Source: Madurella fahalii
Lineage: Eukaryota > Ascomycota > Sordariomycetes > Sordariales
Assembly: GCA_029876055.1 (NCBI GenBank)
Contig: CM056875.1
Location: forward strand, 8,767,001 to 8,831,000
Length of the DNA stretch: 64,000 bases
Direction: 5' to 3'
Below, one piece after another: positions 1 through 13,000 of the stretch (within the stretch, counting starts at the first letter, position 1; the number at the start of each line of letters is the position of its first letter). The position numbers and the translations under genes were made by a program. The notes beneath the pieces were generated by a model that was not told where the DNA came from, searched no databases, and worked only from the letters and a program-made list of their open reading frames with translations.

Positions 1-176
1 TCCTGACAGAACGCTCCTTGCAGCTAGCTGTAGCATCTCTCAAGCCAACTGGTCTTGTTTATTAATGATACATCCTCGCTCCACCACCCTCTTCACGGCA
101 CCCAGTTAGCACCCATGGTCGTCCCTTCAACCCTGGCCCCGCTGAATCGAGTCACCCCTCAAAGCTCCCGTCAAAA

Positions 177-1955
177 ATGTCGATACGGATAGCGCTGGAC
201 AATCCGCCCGAGTTCTACACCAACCTGGACGTCATCAGGGGCCAGGTGCTGCTGAACCTCAGTCGCCATGAACATGTTGGCGCCATCATCGTCAAGCTCG
301 AGGGCGAGTCCAAGACTGCCCTCGCCATCCCGACCGAACACCCGGGCATGGGCATGACCAGGGACCGCGGCCCGCACGGCGACACGCTCCACGAAAACCA
401 CAAGATCTTGTACAAGGTCGCCCAGGTCTTCCCGGACGAGAACACGCCTATGCCGGCCTCGCCCTGTTTCCTCAACCCTGGCCAGCATCGCTTCCCATTC
501 CAGTTCAAGTTCCCTTTCAACAACGCGTGCGGCAACCCGGAGGCCATGGCGAAGATTGGGGGCGTCATGAACCCTGGCGGTTTTGCGTCGGGAGCTGGCC
601 TCTTCGGCCTGGGAGGCATCCGGGTCATGGACGGAACCAGGCAACTGATGTACTCGCATGTCACCAAGACGCTGCCTCCCAGCTTCACTGGATTCCCAGG
701 AGAGGCCGAGATCCGCTACTACGTCAAAGTCACGATACAACGGCCAGGCTTGTTCAAGGAGAATTGGAGATACGAGATTGGCCTCAAGTTTCTACCCATC
801 GAGCCCCCTAGGCCGCCAAAGACAAACCAGGAGGCATATGCCCGGCGACCCTTCACTTTTCATCCGAGAAGCCCCAGCCCGGCCCCCCAACCCAAGAAGC
901 GCTCCTCTTTCTTCAGCAGCAAGAGCTCCAGTGCGCCGCAATCCCCCGTGAATGGGGCCCATAACCTCGCCCCGCCGTCGGCTGACGGCACCGCCGACAG
1001 TAAGCAGCCACAGACAGCGACAGCATCAGCCCCTTCCGTCGAGATGTGTGCTCGACTCCCTCACCCAGCCATCCTCACATGTAACAAACCGATACCCCTC
1101 CGACTGTTAGCCAAGAAGTTGGTAGCCTCGACCGCAGAAGTCTACCTAATTGCCATGCAAATCGACCTCATCGGGAAGACCACCGTCCGATGCCAGAATC
1201 TTGTCAACACGGAAGCCAGCCGTTGGGTAATAATGTCTCGTCAGGGCCTTTCGATTCCTTTATCTCGCCCCGAAGACGCCGTCGGCACTGAGATTGTCGT
1301 ACCGGACAGCTTGTGGAGCGACATGCCTCTACCCAACACGGTTATGCCGAGCTTTGTAACATGCAATCTCAGGTATATTTTTACACGGCTCCGCTGATAC
1401 ATCCGGATTGCTGACTCCTGAGACAGTCGCGATTACCAACTCGAAGTCAAGCTCGGCCTAGCTTGGGGCAGACCCCCCGCCCAAAGCACCCCCAGCGTAT
1501 CTTTCCTCGGTCACAGAAGCAGATCGAAAGTCGACCTCTCCGAAATCCCCCAGGAACTCCACCTCCCTCTCCACTTCAGCACAATACAAGTCTTTTCCGG
1601 CATGGAACCCCCACCCGCCCTAGTTGAAGCGATCCGTCAAGGTCGGGGTAAGACGACCACCAGCCGGCCCCCCAAGCAGGCACAACAACCACAGCCGCAA
1701 ACATGGCCGCAGACGCAGACACCAGCATTACCGCCCCGTCCGACACAACGACCACAGCAACAGGCCTCCGACGCACTCTACCCGTCCCAGCTCCAACCGG
1801 GGCAAGAACAAGCGCCCTATGACGATGCCCCACCCACTTACGAGGAGGCCATGGCCGAGGAGATGACGGGGCCCATGATCCCTCCTACGGCAAGGCCGGC
1901 GTATAGCGGCGTGACCAATGAGAATTCGCCGAGCACATTGCCCGAGAAGAACTAG
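177..1955 (+). CDS. Arrestin-like adaptor protein with PPxY motif
   Basis: Two exons, 177-1372 and 1427-1955, joined over a 54-nt GTATAT...ACAG intron, giving 574 aa. The N-terminus (about residues 1-205) has the arrestin N fold pattern: it opens MSIRIALDNPPEFYTNLDVI and continues with strands such as VGAIIVKLEGES. A second arrestin-like half follows a Pro/Ser-rich linker, at about residues 290-450. Near the C-terminus lies a single PPTY motif (residues 534-537, in DDAPPTYEEA), the ligand for WW domains of Nedd4/Rsp5 ubiquitin ligases. In fungi such proteins (Art, CreD, PalF relatives) recruit Rsp5 to plasma-membrane transporters for endocytosis. The intron keeps the frame across the C-domain (exon 2 starts RDYQLEVKLGLAWG). 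Which arrestin subgroup it belongs to cannot be settled from the sequence alone. Confidence 0.88.
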
Positions 1956-2835
1956 GATAGCTGATTACTTCAAAGAGGAGAGACATGGGGAAAGGGGGTC
2001 TGTTGTAAATGAGCAGTTGGTGTTCATAGAAATTTGCTGCCGGTTGAGCTACTATTTCCGTCGTCGGTGTTGTCTAGAAGCTACACAAATCATACCCGTA
2101 CATTTTCTTCCATCTGCTGGACATCATCCCCCAACACACTGTGGTATGTACCACTCGCTCGAGCAGCCAAATGCATCTATCTCCACCCTAGAGACGGCGC
2201 ATCAGCCACACAGATGCACACACAGCTCACCAGACTCACTTAGATGAGAGGAAAAGGCACCACCAAGTCTCAAAAGAATCAGGTAGTTGAGAGGCATCAA
2301 TGCCACCGTGCCGCTCTGCTCAGTTGAGCTGCTCCCTTTCCCGCTCTCCCCATCCTCGCTTAACGCAACGCCGGCTTCCTTTGCCGAAGATACATACAAA
2401 ACGCTTGCTAAACATCAGAATATCGGGTGGCAGTAGGTACTAGCTAAAAAAGAGGAAGGATAAAAAAAGAGAAAGAGACTCCTAGCAGAGCCCCGATATT
2501 TTCCTCTCTCAGCTCCCAAAACGCCCCCCCCAACCCACCGCTAAGGCCGCCAAACAGAAAACAACAAAAAACAGCAGAATCCCCCAAAGGTATAATTGGG
2601 GTGCCGTACAGGTCATGACAACAATCCAACAGATCTGAAATCCCCGGTTCCTGGATCCCCACGAACCAATCCGCTTCTTCATCTATCTGTCGGTTTGGGT
2701 AGTGATGATGCGATCCCATAAAACGCCGTCCGCAATGATGGTAGAACTTTTAGTTTTGCTCCCACTCTCTCTCTCTCCCCCTCGCTAAACCTTCCCGAAC
2801 CTGGTTGGTGAATTGGCTCGATTTAATAAAACGCG

Positions 2836-2913
<78 letters not shown>

Positions 2914-3011
2914 ATAGTAGCAGGCCGCAGCGTAGGTGGTGGTTGAAAGAAGAATAGGCATGAGTTTGTCCCAGCGAGCCAAGTAGCGGATCGACGACAG
3001 ATTAGCGACTT
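1956..3011. other. Convergent intergenic region
   Basis: Region between the ends of the arrestin-like gene (+) and the SP-RING gene (-). No convincing coding sequence is seen. It contains C-rich, A-rich and CT-rich low-complexity tracts and the long GTA microsatellite described separately. It probably holds both 3' UTRs. Confidence 0.6.
2836..2913. repeat. (GTA)26 microsatellite
   Basis: Twenty-six uninterrupted GTA units, followed by ATA GTA. It lies about 100 bp beyond the stop codon of the minus-strand SP-RING gene, so it is likely in that gene's 3' UTR or just past it, read there as (TAC)n. It is the longest perfect short repeat I saw in the window. Confidence 0.97.
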
Positions 3012-6000
3012 TCAATCAATCTCGATGATCTCGACCTCCTGCCGGCGGCCGGCGGCCGCGGCGGCGGTTGCGGTAGTATTATTAGCAGCGGACGGGTGGC
3101 CAGCTGGCGCTTTGCCGTTGTTGCGCTTCGGCGGCGGCCCTTCCTCGGCATCGCTACCGCCGTCGTCATCGTCCTCGAGGATAACCGACCACGTTCCGTC
3201 GGGCTTGACGTGCATGCATTTGGTGTGCAGCTTCTCCTCCTCCTCGAGCTGCGCGCGGACTTTGAGGAGGAAGCCGTCGATCCGCAGGCTGTACGGCCTG
3301 GCATCCTTCGAGCAGATCGGGCAGCGCCACTTGTCGGGACTGGAGGGTTCGCCCGTCTTGCAGTCGCATTTGACTTGCCCGTGCGGGCACTTGATGGTTG
3401 GCTTGGACGGTCGCGTGTTGAGCCAGATCTCGAGGTCGAAGCACTCCATGTGCGTGCAGTGCGCCCCCCTTGCTGGGATCTTGAAGATGGTTGAGCTGAA
3501 TGGGTCGGCCAGGTCGATCGACAGGTCAGGAGCTTCAAAGGCAACCTCGTCATCGGAGGAGCTAGTTAGCCGCTCTTTGATGATCCGTAGCGTTTCCTCT
3601 TCGGGTATCACGCCCGATGCCCAAATCATGTCGACAATCTTCGAGTGACTGAGAGTCTCCAGCATCTCGACAGCCACAAAGCGGTTCTGCGCGCCCCCGG
3701 GTTTTGGTTCGGGTATGCCGATCTTGAGAACATTGGTGCCGCAAACAATGAAGCCGGTGATCTCTGTGGCTAGGTCCCTCCCATTGTGCGCCTGCCTGCG
3801 GATGTCCAGAGCATGTTGATTGAGCGTCATGAAAATGTTGGACGGCCAGTTGACGTCCAGTGTTACCCATTGATCTTCGGCCGGGGGCTTGGGCGAGTTT
3901 CGGACCACGCAGCACCTGACACGCCATCTAAGCGCACCGTTGAAGTGCTCAATCACGGGCACGAGGCCGCCCTGGTTCGACTTGGCCGCGGCCAAGGCAA
4001 GCTGCTCCTCAGTCACCTCGAAACGGAACTCGTAGATGGTGTTCTTCGGGGGAATAGGTGTCGGCTTCACGGGAAGTGATTTCACAGCCTGGTAGAACCG
4101 TTCCGTCTCACCATCCCTCATGACCCGCTTCGGGCTACGGACGTGTGCCTGATGCAACGACATCATGATTGCTTTCTTGTCCGATGGGTCATACGGCCAC
4201 TCGGGCCGCGTGATTATGTGTTTTCGAGGCGGGAACAGGGGGTCCTTGACCTGCGGTAGTCTTTGGGGTTGAAGAACGGCCCGGTGAATTTGGGGCGCTG
4301 GTGGTATATTGGGGGCTTGAAGCGGCCCGGGAGCCAGCCCCCGAGGGGCAGGTCGCAAAGGTCGTTGATATCCCGTGGGCTGGACCTGTTGAATCTGCTG
4401 CATCTGCTGGATATGTTGGCCAGTAGGTTGCTGCGTCACTCCGTGCCGAGCCTGTGACGCAGCCGAGTGGCCCGGTTGCGTGGGGTAGCTTCCCATGGCC
4501 TGCGGATGCTGCAGATACTGCTGCTGATTGAGCTGCTGTGCATGGAACATCATCTGTTGCTGATATGCCTGGTATTGGGCCTGGTACTGTGCCAAAATGC
4601 TTGGTGGTTGAGCGCCGCTGCCGCCAACTCCCACTGTTTGATATTGCGCGGGCATCTGGGGCCCGCTCGAAGACCCCGTCTGCATTGCGGCTGTCCCGTT
4701 CAGGCCCGGATGGGCTGTGTAAGGATGCGCCAGCATCGTCCCGTGCGACGGAACCTGTACCCCAGGGTTCGGGTATGTATTTGGGAACGGTGCTGCCGTG
4801 GGGTAAGGGGTAAAGGCGGGCCGATCAGCAACGCTCGCTTGTTGGACAGGGGGATTCTGGAGGCTTTGTCGGGCTGAAGCCCGAGACGCCGCCGTCCCGA
4901 CGATTTGCCTATACAAGTTGATCAAGTTCGCATTCCGATAGTCGATCTCACCCGGCTGTGTGATTGGCGCACGAACTTGTTGTCCGGTGAACTCGCTGCG
5001 GTGACGGCCTTGGTCGTCCCGAAATGCCTGCTCGATCTGTTGGCCAAGGTCGCCGTCTGGCACGCCTAACCTCCTCCGGCAGGCAGTGAAGAGTATCATT
5101 TGCAAGACTGGGGAATAACACTCGAGACGAGTGTGCAGTTCGTCCACCAGATACGGGTAGCCCCGATTCAACGTCAACAGGCTCAGAGGCTCATGCTCTC
5201 GAACCAGCTTACCAAGAAACGCGGCTACCTGATCGACTTTGGTTGCAGGCCCCGCCTTCCACTGGTCCGACCCGATAGGAAAGGGAAACTGAGCAAACCA
5301 ACGCTGGTGCGCCGCCGAGACCGCTTGATTCTTCTTAAGAATCATCTCGAGGATGGCAAAAGCGGTATTGATGGTTAACGGGTTCTGTGGAATAGCCGGA
5401 TGGGCGTCCTGTGGGTTCTGCGACCAGACAGAAAACAGTTGGTGGAGGACGATGAAGAACAAGTCGTTATGCTTGCACGCTTCTCGGAGAAGCATCATCC
5501 GCGGTCTCTCTATGGTAGGCTCGAGCGCCAGATCCCCGCCGAAAGCCTGGACATGGCTATCGATAGCGGCGAGCAGAGGATTGGAGGGCGATGAGGTCGA
5601 CGACTGACTAAGCGGAGTGTTAGCTCGGAACAGGAGCAGAAGTTGTAGGGGCTGCATCGTTGACTCACTCTGTACGTCGCCGTTTGAATGGAGGAAGCGA
5701 TACGCGAGCGACGGATGGCGGCGGAGCGCCGTCAAGACTCGAACCCCCGCGCTCTCCGTCTTGTCCAGCTTGTATCCCATCGCTGAGAGGCTGGAGCGGG
5801 CGATTGACGAGGGGGGAGCATGGTTGTGTGCGACGGGATCTGGCCCTACAGGTCCGGACCTCGCCATGTCCTGCACATCTGGACCGTCGGTGACTGGTTC
5901 GACAACAAATCGAGCTTCAGTGACGGGGAGTGCGAGTGCAGTTGACGGGGCGGCTGTAGGCGTCATATTTTGCGCATCTGGGAGCGAGGCGGGGATGGTA

Positions 6001-6354
6001 TTGGGGCTATCGAGGGTACTCGAAAGGGCTGGGCTGGGCTCGTCGCTCGGGGCGGGTGAGGGTAGAACGGCTTGTGCGGGCCTAGATATATATCGAAGCC
6101 GGGTTAGCGAGTTCCATCCAAGACCGGAGACTAGAGAGAAGATATTCCTACTGCTGCTGGGCGGCCTGTAAGGCCGGTGGTCGAGTCGCACCCGGGCGCG
6201 AGGGCGGTTTCCTCACGCCTCCAGCAGTCATCCATGCCGGCTGACGACCGCCAAGGAAGGCATTCGCTGTGGCATTGGAGGAAGCGATCTGGATGTGTTG
6301 GCCGGCAGTGGCAGGACGGGGATTCGCACCGGCACTAGGATGCGATGGTGGCAT
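3012..6354 (-). CDS. SP-RING (MIZ/PIAS-type) zinc-finger protein, probable SUMO E3 ligase
   Basis: Two exons on the minus strand, 6354-6152 and 6081-3012, with a 70-nt GTAGGA...CTAG intron; 1090 aa. The start MPPSHPSAG is the first Met of the exon-1 frame that leads into the conserved protein. The C-terminal SP-RING (about residues 943-1010) shows CTHMECFDLEIWL, then CPHGQVKCDC and WRCPICSKDA, the Cys/His pattern of PIAS/Siz/Zmiz proteins, preceded by the typical IPARGAHC lead-in. PIAS-type proteins act in the nucleus as SUMO E3 ligases or transcriptional co-regulators. The middle (about residues 430-690) is Pro/Gln-rich and disordered, including a Q-rich AQYQAQYQAYQQQ stretch; the C-terminus is acidic. 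The E3 role is inferred from the domain. No SAP domain is evident. Confidence 0.88.
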
Positions 6355-7772
6355 GGTACGCTTGTCTACTCTCCTTCGGGGCTGCTGGTCGCAAAGGGAC
6401 TCGTGGCGATGTGGAAGCGAGACTGCAAAGTACTTATCGTCAGTCGCAGCCAGCAAACGCTGGCGCCGTCGGGAGGAATCGAGTGGCGCGCGGGAGTGAG
6501 CGAGACAGACACACACACACCATTGAAGGGGACTCTGTGCGATCGTCGTGCGAAAAGATGGGACGGGAGCGAATCGAGAAAGGTGAAGTCGAGGCAAAAA
6601 TATCCGACGAGAAGCACGCGTTCGGTCGGCGTGGCAAGGGTCGCCGGCCAGTGTCGCGGAGCAGGAAGCTGCTGTCAACAAAGGCCGGAGAGGATCCGGA
6701 TAAGCCCACTGGACGCGGCCAGGGTCGCTTAAGACATGGGATGGTGTGTAATGCCGCCGAAACCGCCAGAGGAAGCCGCAAATCTCCAGGCCCTTTGTTC
6801 GTGTGGGGTGTTGGCACTCGGGATCGCAGAGGATGCTGGTGCGGGAGTGAAGTTGACGTTGTGACACAGCACAGCAGGGGCTGGTCCCAAGCCCGCCAAT
6901 CGCGCCTCGTTGGGTTGCAAGTCCAGATCCAGGTCGACATGCGGTTGGGGATGCAGCATCCCGAACGCCCGCCCGCCAGGGCCGCCAATCGGTGCTGTAG
7001 CAATATCTTGGACGTAGATAAATAGTCAAGAATTTCCTGTGTGAATGCCCTATGCTATGCTATGGTAGGATTGCGACGTGACGTGCCTCGCTGCGCCGCT
7101 TCTCTGGCCCCCGAGACGTTCCCACTTCCCGCTCCAGCATCGATCCCCCCCCCCTCCCCCCGGGCCATTTCGCGGAACTTGTGCCGCACGGGTGCAGAAC
7201 AGAGAAGTGAGAGGAGCCTGAATGGTCTAGGAAAGCGGCACGTATGCTATCTACTGGGGACGAGAGATGAAATATGTCAAATCCGTGGGATAGAGCGTTC
7301 AGTGGACGCATTGAGACCTATGGTGCCTATGCCTTATGTCGAGGTTTGGGCAGCAGTTGGCTCAAGCATCCATCATTAATGAGAAGACGGATCCCGATGC
7401 ATGTTGCACAGACCAAGGCCCAGGGCTGGTTCCTACGGGTTCTGGACCCGACCTGCGGACCTGGCTGGAAGATCGCCCTGGCCCTTGCCTCCCTCCCTTG
7501 TTATAAACCTGCTGCGTAGGAGTGTACATATGTAAGGGTACCTGAAGGTGGCTTTCTCACCCGGAAAGGCGGGGTAAGATTTCTCCGAATATCCAATGGG
7601 ATGAGGCCCGGCTGCAATCTGCCTCCAGGTGGGGCTCGGCCGGGAGCTGCAAGCCCAGCTTTCAGAAAAAAAAAAAAAGTGAAGTTCCCCAGTGTAGGTG
7701 AAGTTAGCGACGGCGCAGAGCGAAAAGGCACCACACACCAACCGCCAAGGTCGGAGCACAACAGCAGGAAAC
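6355..7772. promoter_or_regulatory. Divergent promoter region between SP-RING gene and UTP15
   Basis: A 1.4-kb region between two divergent start codons. Several open frames overlap here, but none shows a recognisable domain or coherent splice structure. It includes a C-run near 7146-7160 and an A13 run near 7666-7678 shortly before the UTP15 start. No specific operator could be assigned. Confidence 0.5.
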
Positions 7773-9425
7773 ATGGCAGCAGAAGTGCTCCCCCTGGCGC
7801 AGTTGAAGCTGCCTTCGGGGCCCAGCCCCGTGACGGCGGAGCAGCGATACTGGAGGTCGTTCAAGAGCCAAAAGTCGCACACGTCAACGGCGTCATGGCC
7901 CATCTCGCACATCAGCTTCCCCGCCGCCGCCGGCGCGGCCATGTCCAATTCGCTGGTCGCAGCCACCAAACTCAACGACCTGTTCGCCGTGACGTCGGGC
8001 CCGCGTGTCGAAATCTTCTCGATACGCAAGCGCGAGCCGCTCAAGACCATCGGACGCTTCGACAGCGAGGCCCATTGCGGCGAGATCCGGGCTGATGGCA
8101 GGGTGCTGGTCGCCGGCGAGGACTCGGGCAGGATGCAGGTGTTTGACGTGGGCGGTGGCACGAGAGCTGTGATACTCAAGACGTGGAATGTGCACAAGCA
8201 GCCTGTGTGGGTGACGAAGTGGTCCCCGACCGAGTTGACCACCCTTATGAGCGCCAGCGACGACAAGACGGTCAGGCTGTGGGATCTGCCGTCAAACGAC
8301 CCTAGCCGCATGTTTACAGGGCACTCGGATTACGTGCGCTGCGGCTCGTTTATGCCCGGCGGCAACAGCAACCTGCTCGTCTCGGGTTCCTACGACGAGA
8401 CGGTCCGGGTGTGGGATGCGAGAGCCCCCGGTGGCTCCGTCATGACTTTCAAGCACGCCGATCCAGTCGAAGATGTGCTCCCTCTGCCGCCAGGAACGAC
8501 CCTCCTAGCCGCTGCCGGAAACGCCATCTCCGTCCTCGACCTGGTCGCCGCAAAACCCCTGCGCCTCATCACGAACCACCAAAAGACAGTCACAAGCCTC
8601 TCGCTCGCTTCCAACGGGCGGCGCGTCGTCAGCGGCAGCCTAGACGGCCACGTCAAGGTTTTCGAGACGTCGGACTGGAACGTCGTAGCCGGTTCCAAAT
8701 ACCCCAGCCCGATCCTGTCACTGTCCGTCATCGCCGCCGGCGCCTCGCAGGAAGACAGGCACCTGGCCGTAGGCATGCAGTCCGGCGTGCTCTCCCTGCG
8801 CACACGGCTGTCGGGCGCGGCCGCCGAAAAGGCGCGGGAGCGCGCCGCGGTCGAAGCCGCGCGCGACGTTGGCACCGAAGCCCTCGACCGGCTCGACGCG
8901 CAAAAGGCCAAGCGCAAGCGCGCCGCCGTGACCAACAAGGCCATGGAGCTCCTCGGCGAGAGCGTCGACGTCATCATCCCGACCGACACGGCGGGCCGGC
9001 GCTCGCGCCGGGCCCGGCTCAAGCCCTGGCAGCGCAACTTCCGCCAGGGCCGCTACGCCGCCGCCGTCGACGAGGTCCTCGACATGGCGGGCGCCGAGTA
9101 CCAGCCCGTCACGGCGCTCACGCTCCTGGTGGCGCTGCGCCACCGGTCCGCGCTGCGCGAGGCCCTCGAGGGCCGCGACGAGGTCACCGTCCTGCCCCTG
9201 CTCCGCTGGGTGAGCAAGTACATCGCGGACCCGCGCTACCTGAGCATCTGCGTCGACGTCGCCTTCCTCCTCCTCGACATCTACGGCGAGCACGTCGGCG
9301 GCAGCGCCGAGCTGGCCAGCCAGTTCCAGGCCCTGCTGGGCAAGGTCTCCAAGGAGGTCGAGAAGGCCCAGATGGCGATCCAGACGAACGGGATGGTGGA
9401 GAGCTTGATGTTTGGGACCCTCTAA
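7773..9425 (+). CDS. utp15: U3 snoRNP protein Utp15 (WD40 + Utp15 C-terminal domain)
   Basis: Single exon, 550 aa. The chosen start reads MAAEVLPLAQLKLPSG, the usual beginning of the family; an in-frame Met 25 codons upstream (7698) is less likely. The WD40 propeller covers about residues 40-340, with clear repeats such as SASDDKTVRLWDL and LVSGSYDETVRVWDAR. The C-terminal Utp15 helical domain lies at about residues 400-545 (LKPWQRNFRQGRY, then DEVLDMAGAE). Utp15 belongs to the t-UTP/UtpA subcomplex of the SSU processome in the nucleolus, needed for rDNA transcription and early 18S rRNA processing. Length is close to the family norm. Coding GC is very high, especially in the 3' half. Confidence 0.95.
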   Translation: MAAEVLPLAQLKLPSGPSPVTAEQRYWRSFKSQKSHTSTASWPISHISFPAAAGAAMSNSLVAATKLNDLFAVTSGPRVEIFSIRKREPLKTIGRFDSEAHCGEIRADGRVLVAGEDSGRMQVFDVGGGTRAVILKTWNVHKQPVWVTKWSPTELTTLMSASDDKTVRLWDLPSNDPSRMFTGHSDYVRCGSFMPGGNSNLLVSGSYDETVRVWDARAPGGSVMTFKHADPVEDVLPLPPGTTLLAAAGNAISVLDLVAAKPLRLITNHQKTVTSLSLASNGRRVVSGSLDGHVKVFETSDWNVVAGSKYPSPILSLSVIAAGASQEDRHLAVGMQSGVLSLRTRLSGAAAEKARERAAVEAARDVGTEALDRLDAQKAKRKRAAVTNKAMELLGESVDVIIPTDTAGRRSRRARLKPWQRNFRQGRYAAAVDEVLDMAGAEYQPVTALTLLVALRHRSALREALEGRDEVTVLPLLRWVSKYIADPRYLSICVDVAFLLLDIYGEHVGGSAELASQFQALLGKVSKEVEKAQMAIQTNGMVESLMFGTL

Positions 9426-10076
9426 CTGTGTGTGTGTGTGTGTGTCTCGTAATGGGAGGAAGCGGGAAGGGGAGAAAGGGGAGGAAAGGGGAGGGGAATT
9501 TGTCATGTTTACTTGCATTGCGCCGGCGTTTATTCAGGTCTGGGGAAAAACAACAGGGTGCAGAAAATCTAAGTTTTGTCTGTGGTTGCACATGGAATGA
9601 TACCACCCACCCATAGATAGATGTCGAATGCATCGTCGAATCACTGGCTTTGTCCCTTCGCATTATTCTGTACAAGTATGTAAGCGACCGTTCAGACGAC
9701 CGCGGCCATCCAAGTCAAACAATCACTTCATTCTCATTGACAGATATGGTCATTCTATCCATACACTGGGTATCTCCGTCGTCCTATCCATCCGCTGTAT
9801 CTGCGCGTACCAGCAAGCAGTTCGAGCTCGAGCCGAAGAAAGAAGATAAAAGCGAGAACAAAAATTAACTTCAAATCAAAATGCGGCCACCCACACCATG
9901 CCAGGCCCCGTAAACTGCGTATAACACAAATGGCAGAAAATGAGAAACAAGGCTGGGCATAGAAACGCAGCAGCCCCTGAACCCCTGTCCTACCTACCTT
10001 TCCATCTTCATCCTCGTCATAAACATCATCCCCTAAGATTCAAGAAAGACATCTCAAACTTACCCTTTGCTCCAGC
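9426..10076. other. Convergent intergenic region with (TG)n tract
   Basis: Region between the 3' ends of UTP15 (+) and the C2-domain gene (-). A short (TG)n repeat begins two bases after the UTP15 stop (about 9427-9446), followed by a GGGGA-rich purine tract. I see no gene in it. Confidence 0.6.
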
Positions 10077-13000
10077 TCAATACCCCCCCGCATGCGCATA
10101 CCCATACCCGCCATGCCCGCCATAACCATTCCCGTGCGCCACCGCCGCAGCATGATGCCTCCGCGACGATCTCCCCGTGCCGATATCGATCTGCCTCAGC
10201 TCCTCCTCCAGCGACGACAACCCCCCGCCGCCGCCGCCGCCACCGCCACCCCCGTGATGCCCATACCCGTCATACCCGTCATCCATCATCCCCATCCCGC
10301 TCCTCCTCACCAGGCTGCTACTATGTAACTGCAAGGCGCCGCTCGTAGCCGACACGGTGCCAACCCCTCCACTGTTATGCGACGGCGGCGGGGGGAGAGC
10401 AAGCGGAACCTTAGCCGGGATCGGAGGTCCGCCACGGAGGCTGCCGGGACTCCGGCCGTACACGTCCATGCTCGGGGCGGGGGCGTAGTTCTCGTTCCCG
10501 CCCGAGTAGGAATCAAACGTCGCCGAGCGAGTGATCTGTCTGGGCGGGGTGAAGTTATCCTGGTGCGGTGGGAGCGGGGCGAGGGGTTTCGGTTCTATGC
10601 CAGTGCCGTGGCCGGTGCCGGAACCACTAGTCCGGCGGAAGGCGCTGGAACTGGGACCGGGACCGTTCGCGCCCGACATCATCGGAACCACGGGACTTGG
10701 GGCGGGGAGGGCAGGGAGGGCTGTGGTGGATGTGCGGTAGGCAGCCTTCTTTTGCAGGCGGTTGCGGCCTGTTGGCGGGGCCGGAGGGGAGGGCGTTGCT
10801 TGCTCGACATGGTCTGTCGCTATGTATCCGCCGCCGGCGACGGAAGAGCTGGGGAGCATGGACTGCGGTCGGCCGGCGATGCGCAGCGGGCGGCGGCCCG
10901 AGGTTACCGGTGGCTGAGGCTGAGGTCCAGAGAGGGACGGGCGAGACGAAGGGGAGACTGATTGTCCCTGCTTGGCGTTTTTGGCATCGGGTTCCGGTGC
11001 CCAACTCTCCATTGGCAGGTGGTCCGATGGGTCGATTTCGCGACCGTCGTGCGTGATGATCTTGCCGTTCATTTCGTCGTACTCTGGCCGGGAGGTTGCG
11101 GCGTCCTTTGCTCCGGTGGACGAGACGCAAGGGTTCAGTGCGTCGTACGAGTCAGGCCCGAACGGCACCCCAGATAACCGGCGGGTGTCGGGCGGCGGCG
11201 GCTGTGGGCTAACAGACTTGCGCCGGATGGTGTGTTGGTGATGCGGAGTGGGGCTTGCGTCGCGGATCGGAGGGTTCGGAGAGAAGGCGCGGGATTTGAT
11301 GACCACATTAACGCTCGAGGTCGATGGCCCGTTGGTATAGGTAACGGGGCTTCTGTTGTGAGACGGCGGCGCAGCATTGTACGCTGCCTGCGAGCCATCC
11401 TGATCGTACCGATAGTCCATGGATCTGCCCCTGGGTGGTGTCTCTATGATCGCCTGCTGTGCGTATTGCCGTGTCTGATTCACTTGCTTCCGATCCTGGT
11501 TGATGCGGTCCGAGACTTGGCGAGCGAGGCTAGGGTCAATGCCGGGCACCAGCGACGGAGGCACTGGAGGCACTGTGAAGTCATTAGAGATGTCGTCTGG
11601 TTCGCCCCGGTACGTCAAGGCTCTGCTATCCACCTGGGAGCCATGGGATACTAGCTCAGGCTCAGAGTGCCTGCCAAAGTTTGCTGGGTATTCCGGCGCC
11701 TCCCTTTCGGAAGGGGCCATCTGGTGCCCGTTGGAACCTTGATGCCTTGGTTGATCGGGCGGGGTTGGAACGTAACGCGCCGACCTAGTGCTACCCTTCC
11801 CTCCGAGATTGAGCGGCGCGGGACTGGCAGCCATGTCGTAGTCTGGGTCGAACTGAGGTTGAGTTTGAGACGAGGGCAAGCGACCCATACTTCTCCTCAT
11901 TGCGTTGTTCATGGATTCCGGTGATTCCGGAACATCCTCTACCGTCGCCTGCATGGTCCGAGACTGCATATCGTAACTCGAGTCGTACGAGTGATGTCGT
12001 GGGGGTGAGGGCTGGTCTGCATTGTAGTATCCGATAAGCCCCGCCGGGGCAGAGTCGAAGCCCTTGTACGTTGGTCGGCCAGGATAAGACCCTGAAGTGG
12101 AATGCCGATGGGCTTCGCTCCTTAGGACATCCTGTCGCATCGTCGGGGGTGTTCCCTTTGTCGTAAGTTCAAACCCGTTTTGGAGCGCCGCATTCACGAC
12201 AGAATTGCTGCCGGCCCTGCTCCGATGGGCCGGGGGCGGTGGCGGTCTGTCATCTTCGAGGCCCATCGTGTCATCAGCTTGCGGGAAGCCATGGTGATCA
12301 TGGGGCTTGGGTTCGTAGTGATCATAAGCAGGCTGCTGGTAGTGTTGGCTGTAGCCCTGGTCGTCAGGCTGCACCGGATATTTTTCAGCTTTCTCAGGGG
12401 TCCGGTACTGCTGCGGCAATGCATCCACCCGACGGGACGACGCCCCAAACTCTTCACTTGGCTGGCGCCTCGGATAATGATCAGGCTGTTGTTGGTAGTA
12501 GGCTGGCGAGCCCGCTGCAGGAGCCGGGCTGTACTCGGCCTGCTGAAGAGACGACTGGCTTGTGGTAGGTGTGGGTGCAGGATTCGGCTGAGGTCGGGCG
12601 GGCGCCTCTGCTTGCTCCGGAGCCGGCGAAGGCGTAGCGGATGCCTTGCCAGTGACTGGATCTGAAGGCAGCGGCCGGCGTTTGGGCATGGTCCGTGGCC
12701 CCGCGGCTGCAAGTTTGGCGTCGGCCTCAGCAGCCGTCGGCGTCGGTTTTGCCTTGACGACTGGCTTCTCGGGCTTGGGACGGCTGTCGTAGTATGTAAT
12801 CTCGATACGAACCTCGCCGGCGTACTTGCCCCTGCATCCGAGCTGATGCCACTGGTCGCTCTGCCCGCCCCCTGGGACAATGATGTCCCGCAGATCGATC
12901 CATGCCTCGCCGATCAGTTCCGTCTTCTTGTCGTCGTTGAACACCGACACTTTGAGCTGGTAGTAGTCCGGTGAGTCGTGAACGGTAAACCTGAGCTCTT

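Noticed and set aside
8411..9616. 401-codon open frame overlapping UTP15, Arg/Pro-rich
   Set aside because: It is a shifted-frame shadow of the GC-rich UTP15 coding sequence.
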